A stretch of DNA of 64,000 bases from NCBI RefSeq assembly GCF_900108405.1, contig NZ_FNXG01000004.1, forward strand, positions 62,001 through 126,000. The letters are read 5' to 3'. Made by a program: the position numbers and the translations under genes. The notes under the pieces were generated by a model, which did not search any database, had not been told where the DNA came from, and saw only the letters and a list, made by a program, of their open reading frames with translations. Below, in pieces: positions 28,995 to 37,822 of this stretch (positions are counted from its first letter, which is position 1; every line of letters starts with the position of its first letter). The DNA is from Paracoccus alkenifer. Its GTDB lineage: Bacteria; Pseudomonadota; Alphaproteobacteria; Rhodobacterales; Rhodobacteraceae.

Positions 28995-29705
28995 ATGGCC
29001 GACCCGATCGTCGCCTTTGACCTGCAACGGATGTTCCTGGGCGATCATCCCGCGCTGTTTTACGCCGAGATCATCTTTCGCACGGCGCTGGTCTACGGCT
29101 ACACGCTGACGCTGATCCGCTGGATCGGCGGGCGCTCGGTGGCGCAGCTGTCGATGGTGGACCTGCTGCTGGTCATCGCGCTGGGTTCCGCGGTGGGCGA
29201 TGCGACGTTTTACCCCGAGGTGCCGCTGTTTCACGCGATGCTGGTCATCACGCTGATCGTGGGGCTGAACAAGCTGCTCGACACGCTGATCGAGCGTTCG
29301 GACGTCGCCAAGCGACTGATCGACGGGCGCACCATCACGGTGGTCTCGGACAGCCGCATCCTGTGCGAGGCACTGGCCCAGCGCGACCTCAGCCCGCTGG
29401 AAATCAAGTCGATGCTGCGGATGCGGGGCATCTCGAATCTGGGCGAGATCGAATCCGCCTATCTGGAAGCAAGCGGCGGCCTGTCGGTATTCCGGCGTGC
29501 GCAAGCGATCCCGGGCCTTGCGATCGTGCCCCCGCTTGAGGTGGAAACACCGGCCGCGCCGCAGCCCGGCGCCAAAGCCGAAATATGCTGCACGAACTGC
29601 GGCGCACGACGGGCGGGCCGGTCCGCGCGCCCGGACCTGCCCTGCCCGGACTGCCACCGGGATCAGGGCTGGACAGCAACCACCTGCCCCCCGCCCGGCG
29701 GATGA
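28995..29705 (+). CDS. DUF421 (YetF-like) membrane protein with C-terminal zinc ribbon
   Basis: This protein of about 236 residues has three N-terminal hydrophobic helices. The DUF421 cytoplasmic domain follows, with ALGSAVGDATFYPEVPL and SMLRMRGISNLGEIESAYLE. The last 50 residues carry two Cys pairs, CCTNCG and CPDCH, that look like a small zinc ribbon. DUF421 proteins are widespread and of unknown function; in Bacillus they are linked to spore or membrane stress. The zinc-ribbon tail is not the usual C-terminus. An upstream ATG at 28953 would add 14 residues. Confidence 0.82.
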   Translation: MADPIVAFDLQRMFLGDHPALFYAEIIFRTALVYGYTLTLIRWIGGRSVAQLSMVDLLLVIALGSAVGDATFYPEVPLFHAMLVITLIVGLNKLLDTLIERSDVAKRLIDGRTITVVSDSRILCEALAQRDLSPLEIKSMLRMRGISNLGEIESAYLEASGGLSVFRRAQAIPGLAIVPPLEVETPAAPQPGAKAEICCTNCGARRAGRSARPDLPCPDCHRDQGWTATTCPPPGG

Positions 29706-29789
29706 TGCCCCGCGGCCTTTGCCGCCAAGCCTTGCCAAGCCGCGGGCTTTGCCCCATCCCGGCGGCGAAACGTGACAGGGGGGACGGCG

Positions 29790-30104
29790 ATGGCACAACA
29801 GGTCTATACGCTGCTGGTCGAGGTCGGCCGCAAACCGGATGACGGCCTGCCCGACGGCGCGACCGGCGCGGCACTGGTCTGCTACGCCGCCGGCGTGGAC
29901 CAGGACGAGGCCGTCCGCGAAACCGTCGCAATCCTCAAACAGGCCGAACTCGCCCCGCTCGAAGTGCAGGGCTACGGCACGCTCGCCGACCGGCTGGCGC
30001 AAGAGGGCGAGATCCCACCCGAGGAACGCGCCCTGATGGACCGCGCCCTGACCGAAAACAGCGTCATCGTCGCGCAGATCGAACCGCTGTTCCCCGACAG
30101 CTGA
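29790..30104 (+). CDS. conserved hypothetical protein
   Basis: This is a 104-residue acidic soluble protein (MAQQVYTLLVEVGRKPDDGL and on) with no signal peptide or membrane segment. The pattern of alternating strands and an amphipathic helix around DEAVRETVAILKQAEL suggests a small alpha/beta fold. I do not recognise a family. ATG 29790 is chosen because CAGGGGGGA lies close upstream; an upstream ATG at 29772 is less well placed. Confidence 0.75.
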   Translation: MAQQVYTLLVEVGRKPDDGLPDGATGAALVCYAAGVDQDEAVRETVAILKQAELAPLEVQGYGTLADRLAQEGEIPPEERALMDRALTENSVIVAQIEPLFPDS

Positions 30105-30130
30105 CCCGCGCCGCCCTTTCTTCTGTGCAT

Positions 30131-30180
30131 AAATATCCCGGGGGAGTCCCGCAAGGGACGGGGGCAGCGCCCCCTCTTTT
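30131..30180 (+). repeat. dispersed intergenic hairpin repeat, copy 2
   Basis: AAATATCCCGGGGG is followed by a hairpin (GTCCCGCAAGGGAC) and GGGGGCAGCGCCCC, then CTCTTTT. It lies 27 bases after the hypothetical gene in the same orientation, so here it could stop transcription. Confidence 0.65.
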
Positions 30181-30304
30181 CAGCGCCCCTTCCCCTCGCA
30201 CGCTGCGCAAGGATCGGCCGGCCTGCCCTGCGAACGGGTTGCCAGTTTCGGGCGCCCACGGATAGACTCCACCCAACGAAAACGACAAAGAACGAGGCAG
30301 TGAC

Positions 30305-31579
30305 ATGAGATCTTCCATCGGCAGGCTCGCCCTGTCCGCAGCCGCGGTCACCATCCTGGGCTCTTGCGGGATGGGGATCGGCATGGGGCCGGCCATCGGC
30401 ATCGGCAGCGGCGGCGGATCGTCCGTCACCCCCGCGCCCATCCCGGCCGCCGACGCGGGAACCGCGGCCAGTTTCCAGCGCTGGGTGCAGGATTTCCGCC
30501 CGCGCGCGATCTCGGCCGGAGTTTCGGCCGCGACCTACGACCGCTCGATGCGGATTGCCCGCTACAACCCCGAGGTGATCCGCCTCGACCGGAAGCAATC
30601 GGAATTCTCGCGCCCGATCTGGCTGTATCTCGACAGCGCCGTATCGCCCGAGCGCATCAGCACCGGGCGGCAGATGGCCGCGCGCCACGGCCGCACCCTG
30701 GCCGCGATCGAGGCCCGCTATGGCGTGCCCAGCGAAGTCGTGCTGGCGGTCTGGGGAATGGAATCCAACTTTGGCGCCAACCGCGGGCGGATGCAGATCA
30801 TCCCGTCGCTGGCCACGCTGGCCTATGACGGCCGCCGGTCCGAGATGTTCCAGAACCAGCTGATCGCGGCGATGAAGATCATTCAGGCCGGCGACACCGA
30901 CCCGCAGCACATGCTGGGTTCCTGGGCCGGGGCGATGGGCCACACGCAGTTCATGCCGACCTCGTATCTGTCCTATGCGGTGGATTTCACCGGCGACGGG
31001 CGGCGTGACATCTGGTCGGACGACCCCACCGATTCGCTGGCCTCGACCGCCGCCTATCTGGCCCGCAACGGCTGGGTGCGCGGCCAGCCCTGGGGGACCG
31101 AGGTCGTGCTGCCCGCCGGCTTTACCGCCGTGGGCAAGGGCACGCGGACCAGCACCGCAAAGCTGGCGGCAATGGGCGTGCGCCCGATCAACGGCGGCTC
31201 GCTGCCGGCGGGCACCGGCTCGATCATCCGGCCGGCCGGGGCGAACGGCCCGTCGTTCCTGATCCTCGACAACTTCCGCGCGATCCTGCGCTACAACAAC
31301 GCCGACAGCTATGCGCTGGGGGTCAGCTATCTGGCCGAAGCCATCGCAGGACGCCCCGGCGTCAAGGCCGGCTGGCCGCGTTCCGACCGGCCGCTGACCC
31401 AGGCCGAGCGCGTCGAGATCCAGCGCCTGCTGGCCGCCCGCGGCTTTTACCGCGACGAGATCGACGGCAAGATCGGCACCGGCACGATGGAGGCGATCTC
31501 GGCCTTTCAACGCTCGATCGGCACGCCGCCCGACGGCTACGCCACCTCGATCCTGCTGGGCCAGCTGCGCGGCCGCTGA
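30305..31579 (+). CDS. lytic murein transglycosylase (MltB family) lipoprotein
   Basis: This is a 424-residue enzyme that cuts peptidoglycan glycan strands with formation of 1,6-anhydro-MurNAc. The N-terminus has a lipobox-like LGSC at about residue 21, so it is probably anchored to the outer membrane. The catalytic Glu is in VWGMESNFGANRG. GAMGHTQFMPTSYLSYAVD is a second family mark. A peptidoglycan-binding domain closes the protein (LTQAERVEIQRLLAARGFY to GTMEAISAFQRSIG). It lies just left of the integrated element. Confidence 0.94.
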   Translation: MRSSIGRLALSAAAVTILGSCGMGIGMGPAIGIGSGGGSSVTPAPIPAADAGTAASFQRWVQDFRPRAISAGVSAATYDRSMRIARYNPEVIRLDRKQSEFSRPIWLYLDSAVSPERISTGRQMAARHGRTLAAIEARYGVPSEVVLAVWGMESNFGANRGRMQIIPSLATLAYDGRRSEMFQNQLIAAMKIIQAGDTDPQHMLGSWAGAMGHTQFMPTSYLSYAVDFTGDGRRDIWSDDPTDSLASTAAYLARNGWVRGQPWGTEVVLPAGFTAVGKGTRTSTAKLAAMGVRPINGGSLPAGTGSIIRPAGANGPSFLILDNFRAILRYNNADSYALGVSYLAEAIAGRPGVKAGWPRSDRPLTQAERVEIQRLLAARGFYRDEIDGKIGTGTMEAISAFQRSIGTPPDGYATSILLGQLRGR

Positions 31580-31601
31580 ACCCTTTGCCGACAACACCAG
31601 A

Positions 31602-31632
31602 ACCCCGGGCGGATACCACCCGGGGTCTTTTC
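31602..31632 (+). terminator. rho-independent terminator after the transglycosylase gene
   Basis: ACCCCGGG and CCCGGGGT form an eight-base stem around a short loop, followed by CTTTTC. It begins 23 bases after the stop codon. Confidence 0.85.
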
Positions 31633-31914
31633 GTTCGCGCGACACAGGGACCGGACATGCACAGGCGTCAAAAAACCATGCCGGCGGAACTTTACGACCC
31701 TGCTCTGCGACGGGCCGACCGCACCCCGGCTGACTGGCCACGCCACCGACCACAACGACGGCGCGCGAGACCCCTGACACGCACCGCCGCCCCGACCGCA
31801 CCGGCAAAGCCGACAATGACGGCGCGGACCGGATCGCAATCGAACCGAGGCCCTCGCAAAAGGAAAGCTGATACGAAACGGGCTGCCGGATCCGGCGGTT
31901 TTTCAGCCGGAATA

Positions 31915-31965
31915 TGGAGGCGGGTACCGGAATCGAACCGGTCTTCGCGGATTTGCAATCCGCTG
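31915..31965 (-). pseudogene. displaced 3' fragment of tRNA-Cys (attL side)
   Basis: These 51 bases match 42234-42284 except at one base (31947 against 42266). They include CCA, the T arm and the anticodon arm of tRNA-Cys on the minus strand, but the D arm and 5' acceptor strand are absent. This is the old host 3' half left behind when the element entered the tRNA gene. In the fragment the anticodon stem would close with G-C; in the intact copy that pair is G-U. Confidence 0.92.
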
Positions 31966-32065
31966 TTGACGATCCATCAGAACTCCTATCTAAACACTGT
32001 AGCCAATAAAATATCTTGTATTCATGGCATTGAACCCCTAACAATCCGTAGTGACTGGCCACATG

Positions 32066-32096
32066 TTTTAACCAGCGCGGCTACAAGGTGGCTACA
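32066..32096 (-). promoter_or_regulatory. left-end paired heptamer site, also integrase promoter region
   Basis: On the minus strand this reads GTAGCCA-N4-GTAGCCG (32089-32095 and 32078-32084). A 28-base match with two differences occurs near the right end (42153-42180). It ends 15 bases before the integrase ATG. A lone GTAGCCA also occurs at 31999-32005. Arm-type binding by the integrase or an AlpA-like protein is likely. Confidence 0.6.
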
Positions 32097-32110
32097 AGTT
32101 GGGGGATGCG

Positions 32111-33466
32111 ATGAAGGTGCCATACACCAAGGGGGCTATTGACGATCTGCCGCACCCGGAGAGCGGGCAGAAAATTTACTGGTTCAAGGAAAGGAGTGGC
32201 TTCGGTATCAGGATGACGCCAAGCGCCCGATCCTTCATCTTTGAAAAGCGGGTTGCCGGGACGAAGCGCCGGGTCACGGTCTGCAAGCTACCAAGCGAGA
32301 TTGACGCCCGGTTTCTCAAGGTTGCGATGAGGAAGGCCAGCGATCTTGATAGTGATTTCACTAATGGAATCGATCCCGTTGCAGAGGCGCGCAAAGCAGC
32401 CGCCGAAGCGGCGCGGCAGGCCGAAGCCATGATCACCCTGCGGGATGCTTTCAAGCGATACGCCGACGCAGACAAGCAGAAGGGTGCAGGCAAGGGGCGA
32501 CCCAAGAAGCCCCGCACGATCCGCGATATTCATGCCGCTTCGGAACGGTTCAAGGATTGGCTGGACAAGCCCGTTACGGAAATCACCGGGGACATGGTGC
32601 GGCAACGGTATAGGGAGATTGTGGCCGGTGCCGATGCTGCGCGCGTCAAGGCAGGCAAGGCGGCGACCGGCCATAGTGCGCAGGCGGAACTGGCAATGCG
32701 GTATCTGCGCGCAGCCATGAACCATGTGAATAAATCCAGTGATGACGACACGCCTATCATTCGACCTAAGGTCATCGGGCATGTTGGCAACCTTGTCCCG
32801 ACCACGCCACGGCGAAAAACCCGCAACATATCGGACGGGCGAATCCCTGAATGGGTGGAAGCAGTCAAAACCGGCCTTGACGGGCGCGAGTTTGGCAGCG
32901 TCTATCGGGATGCGTTGCTGTTCCTGCTGCTGACCGGGGCGCGGGTGTCCGAGGTCATGGGCAGCGCCATAGATGGCTATGCGCCGTTGACATGGGCCGA
33001 TGTGGACTTTGAAAGCCGGAAGGTCACCTTCCGCGACACGAAGAACCGCAGCGACCATATGTTGCCGATGGGCGAATGGCTGGTCGCGATGATGCAAAAT
33101 CGCAAAGCGGCTTCCGTTTCGGACGTGGTTTTCAGCGATGAAGCTGGGCGCGTTCCTGTGAACCTGCGGGGCGGTTATGACCGCATCAGGGATTTGACAG
33201 GCATTCATGCCACCCCGCACGACCTGCGGCGGACGTTCGCAACTGTCGTGGCGCGCTTGGACATTTCAGAAATAAAGCTGAAAGGCTTGCTAAATCATAT
33301 TCGCGTCGTGGACGGTGAGGCTGCGGAAAACGAAAGCGTCGAGATCGCTGATACAACAGCCGGTTACGTTTCCGTTGAGGTTAAAGACCTGCGCGAACCC
33401 ATGCAAAGGATCGAAGATTACATGCTGCGCGAAGCAGCCGAAGGCGCGGGGGGACGGGCAGCATGA
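32111..33466 (+). CDS. int: tyrosine recombinase / site-specific integrase
   Basis: This is a 451-residue phage-type integrase. The N-terminal arm-binding region (about 1-105) starts with PYTKGAIDDLPHP and is typical of DUF4102-like integrases. A core-binding domain follows (about 110-230). The catalytic domain shows Arg278 in LTGARVSEV, Lys311 in TKNRSDH, HDLRR (His370, Arg373), His396 in LLNHIR, and the likely nucleophile Tyr419 in TTAGYVS. It should cut the tRNA-Cys att core. The insert between LLNH and the Tyr is longer than usual. ATG 32111 is preferred to a TTG at 32099. Its stop overlaps the next gene. Confidence 0.93.
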   Translation: MKVPYTKGAIDDLPHPESGQKIYWFKERSGFGIRMTPSARSFIFEKRVAGTKRRVTVCKLPSEIDARFLKVAMRKASDLDSDFTNGIDPVAEARKAAAEAARQAEAMITLRDAFKRYADADKQKGAGKGRPKKPRTIRDIHAASERFKDWLDKPVTEITGDMVRQRYREIVAGADAARVKAGKAATGHSAQAELAMRYLRAAMNHVNKSSDDDTPIIRPKVIGHVGNLVPTTPRRKTRNISDGRIPEWVEAVKTGLDGREFGSVYRDALLFLLLTGARVSEVMGSAIDGYAPLTWADVDFESRKVTFRDTKNRSDHMLPMGEWLVAMMQNRKAASVSDVVFSDEAGRVPVNLRGGYDRIRDLTGIHATPHDLRRTFATVVARLDISEIKLKGLLNHIRVVDGEAAENESVEIADTTAGYVSVEVKDLREPMQRIEDYMLREAAEGAGGRAA

Positions 33467-34329
33467 GCGCGCCTTACGACACTGCATTCGCTCACGCGGT
33501 TCGGCAGGCGGCAACCGGCTTGCGCACAGTGTCGAAAGTTGACCCCGAGACAGAGGCCGCGCCCCTTGCCTTGATCCTGCACAGCGACAGGGCGCTTGAT
33601 GCGGATGGGCTGGAATTGCTGGCGCAGCTTGTGGCCGGGAAACTGCGCAAGGTGCGCCAGCCCGCCGGGGAATCGATCCTGGCCCATGCGGTGCGGCGCG
33701 CAGGGGCGGCGTGGCGAGCGGGGAAGGGTGCGGACCCTGCGACCACGGGGGGACCGCTAGCGGACGTGCTGCGCGCCGAAGTCGAGCGCATCCGGCACGG
33801 CGCGCCTTCGCAGGTCGGGCCGGGTGAACGGGTGTTGCTGGCCGATCTGGTCACGGGCGAATTGCGGCGCGGAACGGCAAGGCCACCGATAGGGGCAGGA
33901 CATCCACAGGTTGTTGCGGTGGTGCAGTATTATCATGTGCGCAAACATAAAGCGGCACGGCGGCAACCCGACATAGCCAAAACTGTTGAATATCTGAAAT
34001 CCCGCCTAGGTCGCCCGAACGCGCGGAAACCGAAGCATACAAGTGCGTTCAATCCGGCTGAATATCGCGCACGGGCCGAAAGATGGGCCGGATATGTGGG
34101 AATCGTAACGATGATCGCAGCAAAATTTGGTATCACGTCTCGCACAGTTGAAAACTACCTTTCGATGATGGCGGGGCGTGAAGCGGCGATCCGGCAAGCG
34201 CATGAAGAATGGAAGGAGCGAGAGTGCAGACGTAAGAGAAAGCGCAAGATAGCATGTCGGCACAAGCGGAAAGTCGTGCGGGAACGCGAGGCCGCGATTC
34301 AGCGCGCAGAAGCCGCAACGGATATATAA
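33463..34329 (+). CDS. unknown element protein with internal repeat and C-terminal HTH
   Basis: This is a 288-residue protein joined to the integrase by an ATGA overlap. The N-terminal half has two related blocks of about 60 residues. Each runs AHAVRxA, a charged turn, PLAxxL, then LLAxLVxGxLRxxxxxP (about residues 10-65 and 72-145). Near residues 222-245 a helix-turn-helix-like stretch reads IAAKFGITSRTVENYLSMM. The last 40 residues are Arg/Lys-rich. It likely binds DNA. I know no family for the repeat. It could act with the integrase as a directionality factor or a replication accessory. Confidence 0.7.
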   Translation: MSAPYDTAFAHAVRQAATGLRTVSKVDPETEAAPLALILHSDRALDADGLELLAQLVAGKLRKVRQPAGESILAHAVRRAGAAWRAGKGADPATTGGPLADVLRAEVERIRHGAPSQVGPGERVLLADLVTGELRRGTARPPIGAGHPQVVAVVQYYHVRKHKAARRQPDIAKTVEYLKSRLGRPNARKPKHTSAFNPAEYRARAERWAGYVGIVTMIAAKFGITSRTVENYLSMMAGREAAIRQAHEEWKERECRRKRKRKIACRHKRKVVREREAAIQRAEAATDI

Positions 34330-34367
34330 TCCGTCGATAATTTCTAAGAAATTACAGAAAAATCAAC

Positions 34368-34400
34368 AGCCCGGATAACTTTACGGCGGTTCGGGCTTTG
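34368..34400 (+). terminator. weak terminator-like hairpin after the integrase operon
   Basis: AGCCCG at 34368 pairs with CGGGCT at 34392 around an 18-base loop, followed by TTG. Just before it, at 34339-34353, AATTTC-TAA-GAAATT forms a small perfect inverted repeat. The T run is short, so termination is uncertain. Confidence 0.4.
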
Positions 34401-34404
34401 CCAT

Positions 34405-34467
34405 GTAGTCACAGCGTAGCCATGCGGCCGGATTTTGACCCCTTTTCTTCGGCACAGAGCGGCTAGC
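34405..34467 (+). promoter_or_regulatory. repeated regulatory cassette upstream of the AlpA-like gene
   Basis: GTAGTCA-CAGC-GTAGCCA (34405-34422) is followed by CGGATTTTGACCCCTTTTC and GGCTAGC. The same block occurs at 38791-38853. TTGACC may be a -35 box, but no clear -10 box sits at the right distance. Shared control of two transcripts by one protein is likely. Confidence 0.6.
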
Positions 34468-34533
34468 CGCCAATCCCGCACAAGCCCTATGTTGCATGTA
34501 TCAACCATACCCGACCGGAAAGGAAACGAAACC

Positions 34534-34731
34534 ATGCAACAGATGATTCCCCTGCCCGCGCTTTTGAAGCCGGAGCAAGCCGCCGAATATCTCGGGTGCA
34601 GCCCGCAGAAACTTGAGCGTGACCGCTGGTGCGAGAAGAAGATTCCTTATGTGAAGATGGGGCGGCATGTGCGCTATCGAGCAACCGACCTGATTGCCTA
34701 TGTGAACGAAAGCCTCGTTACGGGCGATTGA
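34534..34731 (+). CDS. AlpA/excisionase-type helix-turn-helix protein
   Basis: This is a 65-residue protein with the MerR-like HTH_17 pattern LLKPEQAAEYLGCSPQKLER, then VKMGRHVRYRATDLIAYVNE. AlpA-type proteins switch on integrase or act as excision factors in P4-like elements. It is preceded by a paired-heptamer cassette also found before 38915 and near both ends of the element. It is therefore the best candidate to bind that motif. ATG 34534 follows AGGAAACGAAACC. Confidence 0.85.
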   Translation: MQQMIPLPALLKPEQAAEYLGCSPQKLERDRWCEKKIPYVKMGRHVRYRATDLIAYVNESLVTGD

Positions 34732-34970
34732 CGGCCCGTGCCGAATTGGGCACTATGTCCCGGACCTGTGCGTCAGTTAGCGGAATCGGTGAGGCAGGCG
34801 TGACTTTCCCTTCGGGGTCTGCTGCCCACCACCCCGCCACTGCAACAGGTATTCCCTGCGAGTCGGACGATGGCAGGATTGCGCGACGTGACCGGATGGC
34901 ACAAACGCCCCGCATCAATAAGAGGTTCACGCCTCTTTCCCGCTAACAGATGAAACAGGGGATTCCCCAA

Positions 34971-37268
34971 ATGAATACGCATGTCTTGCCGGTTTCCACC
35001 GGCCAAATCGTCACGCCTGATATTGCGACCGCGAAGCAGTTTCTTGCCGCGTTGCTTGGCCCTGACGCATCGGTTTCGATTCGCTTGATCTGGCAGAAGG
35101 GCGAAACCCCTGTGCCTGACGGTTGGCAAACCGTTCTCACCTTTCATAACCCGACCGACGCGGATTGGTGGAATATCTCGCTTCACAACTGCGAAGGCTA
35201 TGCTGTCTTTTTCTTCGTGAACGAACTGGACGGAACCGGCGGCACGTCCGATTCCAACGTCATTCGCATTCGCGCCAACTTCGCTGACCTGGACAACCCT
35301 GACACCGCAACCGATTCCGCAAGCCGTATGATTTCAGAAATGCGCCCGGCGGTATGGGTGGGGTCGAGTCCGGGGAAGCATCATCTTTATTTCCGCTTTC
35401 CGCATCATGCGGACCCGGCGCATTTTCGCGTTCATCAGCAGAAGCTGGCGATTCAGTATGGCGGTGACGCATCGGTGAGCAACCCCGCGCGCATCATGCG
35501 CCTGCCGGGCTTCCTGCACCAGAAGGGCGCGCCGTTCCTTGTGCGCTGGGAACCCGTCACGGGCGGGCAGGATACCACGCCCGAGGCGCTGGCAGCGGCC
35601 TTGCAGGGCGTTCAGGTGCTACAGGAGGCGGCACCCGGCACCCGGCATCCCCTCGGGACGCTAATGCAAGCGCCGTCGCGGGAATGGCTGCAAGCGGCGC
35701 TGGATGCCATCGACCCGAACGACCTGGGGCGGGACGAATGGACGCGGGTTTATTGGGCGGTCATGCAAGCTGGCTGGTCGGTCTGCTATCGCGAAGAAAT
35801 CTGGCAGATGCTGGCCGCATGGTGCGCCCGATTCAATCGCCAATGGACCGAAAACCCCAGCAAGCGCGGAAACGACCCGGACGATAACCGGGGCGTGTGG
35901 ATCAATGCCGAGAAGCAAGGGACCAGCACGGGCATTCCGACGATCTTGCGCGCGGTCCCGACTGATGCGCGCGCGTATCTGGAAGCCGAACTGCGGCGGT
36001 TCGACCCTTATGCAGCGTTCAGCGGCATGTCGGCTGTCGCGATCCCGGTGGGCGCTGGCGTGCCGCAAATAGAGACGGCCCCGGACTTTCTGGACCACTC
36101 TGCGGGAAACACACACGGCAAGAAAATATCGTCAGAAGTTTATCGCGTAATGCGATATTCCAACCTGCCTATCGGATGGAATGATTTCAAAGGTAAGATT
36201 GCTGCCCGCGCGCCGCTGCCGTGGAAAATCGAACCGGCAAGGAAGTATCCGCGCAATTGGACGGATGCAGATGACGATTTCTTGCAAGCATATATGCAGC
36301 AAGGCCCAGGCATGGCGACGATTGCGATGAACCATGTTCTAAGCGGTTTGAGAATGTATGCCGACCGGAATCGATTCAACCCTGTTGTCGAATATCTAAA
36401 CAGCCTGCAATGGGATGGCTTCTTGCGGCTTGACGAACTGTTTACGCATTACTTCAAGGCGGAGAACGCAGAATTCGCGCGAATAGTCGGTGCAAAATTT
36501 CTGATCGGCATGGTTGCCCGTGCAATTGGTCCCGGATGCAAGCGCGATGAAATGCCCATTCTCGAAGGTGAGCAAGGCGCAAAAAAATCAACGGCGCTGA
36601 ATATCCTTGCTGGTGACGAATACTTTTCTGATACCATGCCCGATGTTCACGGCAAAGACGCGATGCAACACCTGCAAGGAATGTGGTTGGTCGAGGTCGG
36701 GGAATTGGCGGCGCTTCGTAAAAGCGAAGTCGAGGACGTAAAGCGATTCATTGCTGCCAAAATAGATAAATACCGACCTGCCTACGGTCGCAACGTGGTC
36801 GAACAGCCGCGAACGGTGGTGTTCGCGGGCACGACGAACAGTGACACCTACCTTAAAGACCCGACCGGGGCGCGGCGGTTCTGGCCGATTGCCTGCGGGC
36901 AGATTGACCTGGACGGGCTGCGCCGGGACCGCGAACAGCTATTCGCGGAGGCGGTCGCCCGCTACCGGGCGGGGGAACGCTGGTGGCTTGAGGGCAACGC
37001 CGAAATCGCCCTGGCTCAAGGCGAGACGGATGACCGACAGGAGCGCGACGTGTGGCACGATGCCGTCATGAACTGCGTGGCGCGGCTGGAAATGTTCGGG
37101 GGTGAAGTGACCATGCAAGCGATCATGGAACAGGGCTTGCAGATAACCAGCCCGAGCATGTCGGACAGCCGAACCACAAGACGGATCGTGGATATTTTGC
37201 GCAAGGAAAATTATCGCAAGGCGCGATCATCGGGACTGGGACGCCCGTGGATTTATCGAAAAAAATAG
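34971..37268 (+). CDS. primase / VapE-type SF3-like helicase
   Basis: This protein of about 765 residues is the replication protein of the element. The N-terminal 200 residues resemble RepB-type primases: RIRANFADLDNPDTATDSA has an acidic metal site, and GSSPGKHHLYFRFPH and NPARIMRLPGFLHQKG follow. The C-terminal half is VapE/VirE-like. It has a P-loop EGEQGAKKSTALNIL, then WLVEVGELAALRKSEVEDVK as Walker B, and TTNSDTYLKDPTGARRFWPI as sensor. Such fused proteins start replication of satellites and plasmids. ATG 34971 has AGGGG upstream; ATG 34950 is possible. Iteron-like repeats lie just downstream. Confidence 0.9.
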   Translation: MNTHVLPVSTGQIVTPDIATAKQFLAALLGPDASVSIRLIWQKGETPVPDGWQTVLTFHNPTDADWWNISLHNCEGYAVFFFVNELDGTGGTSDSNVIRIRANFADLDNPDTATDSASRMISEMRPAVWVGSSPGKHHLYFRFPHHADPAHFRVHQQKLAIQYGGDASVSNPARIMRLPGFLHQKGAPFLVRWEPVTGGQDTTPEALAAALQGVQVLQEAAPGTRHPLGTLMQAPSREWLQAALDAIDPNDLGRDEWTRVYWAVMQAGWSVCYREEIWQMLAAWCARFNRQWTENPSKRGNDPDDNRGVWINAEKQGTSTGIPTILRAVPTDARAYLEAELRRFDPYAAFSGMSAVAIPVGAGVPQIETAPDFLDHSAGNTHGKKISSEVYRVMRYSNLPIGWNDFKGKIAARAPLPWKIEPARKYPRNWTDADDDFLQAYMQQGPGMATIAMNHVLSGLRMYADRNRFNPVVEYLNSLQWDGFLRLDELFTHYFKAENAEFARIVGAKFLIGMVARAIGPGCKRDEMPILEGEQGAKKSTALNILAGDEYFSDTMPDVHGKDAMQHLQGMWLVEVGELAALRKSEVEDVKRFIAAKIDKYRPAYGRNVVEQPRTVVFAGTTNSDTYLKDPTGARRFWPIACGQIDLDGLRRDREQLFAEAVARYRAGERWWLEGNAEIALAQGETDDRQERDVWHDAVMNCVARLEMFGGEVTMQAIMEQGLQITSPSMSDSRTTRRIVDILRKENYRKARSSGLGRPWIYRKK

Positions 37269-37275
37269 AAAATTT

Positions 37276-37295
37276 CCCGCTTCGGCGGGATTTTT
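37276..37295 (+). terminator. rho-independent terminator after the primase gene
   Basis: CCCGC-TTCG-GCGGG with a stable tetraloop is followed by ATTTTTC. It begins eight bases after the stop codon. Confidence 0.9.
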
Positions 37296-37312
37296 CATGG
37301 TTTGGACGCCAT

Positions 37313-37516
37313 TTGTCCTACTTGTCCACCCCTGTCTGGTAGACTCCTATGAAGCCACGCAAAAGCTATTACCTCTTATTACATATTATTAGCCAATAGC
37401 GTTTCTATACTCTTATGGATTCTAGTAGGACATAGTGGGACACTAGGGCAACACACTGAATTTATGTAATTTATCTTGTCCCACTGAAAGGGGGGCTAGC
37501 GGGACAAGCAGGACAG
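37313..37516. other. candidate replication origin: TGTCC iteron-like repeats and AT-rich core
   Basis: Seven copies of a nine-base motif near YTGTCCYRC occur in this 204-base stretch. Forward copies begin at 37313, 37322 and 37476. Reverse copies cover 37425-37433, 37435-37443, 37499-37507 and 37508-37516. Between the outer clusters lies a very AT-rich run at about 37360-37430. Direct and inverted iterons plus AT-rich DNA next to a primase-helicase gene are the usual features of a satellite or plasmid origin. Origin function is inferred. Confidence 0.6.
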
Positions 37517-37545
37517 GAAATTTTCACAGTCCAAAACTCCAAGAT

Positions 37546-37815
37546 TTACCACCGTCCCCATGATCGGCACGACCAGCACCGAGGCACCAGCCGGCCAGCG
37601 TCCCCATACAGCGCGCACAGGACGCACGAACCCCGCCAAGGCTGCACACGTTCCGCCCGGCACCCCGGGGCACCCCGGTATCAGTCCCGACGATCCGCAC
37701 CAGCCCGACCAGCCGGCCAGCATCCCCATGTCGGGAACCGAGCAGTCCGAAGTATCCCGGCACCGTCCCGACGATCAGCACCAGCCGGTCAGCGCCGCCA
37801 CACGACCAGCCAAGC
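37546..37815. repeat. GC-rich mosaic repeat block 1
   Basis: This 270-base block is rich in related short units around GATCxGCACCAGCC and CCGGCCAGC. Three stretches recur in block 2 at 38275 onward: GATGATCGG/CCATGATCGG through GCCAGCGTCCCCA, then AACCCCGCCAAGGCTGCACACG, then CAGTCCGAAG through GTCAGCGCCGCCACAC. Open frames on both strands do not keep phase between blocks, so I regard it as non-coding. Confidence 0.65.
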
Positions 37816-37822
37816 CGAGGCT

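Noticed and set aside
31633..31914. A possible gene between the transglycosylase terminator and the tRNA fragment
   Set aside because: Frames on both strands are short, Arg/Pro-rich and have no ribosome site; a GCCGGATCCGGC palindrome at about 31886 is the only structure seen.
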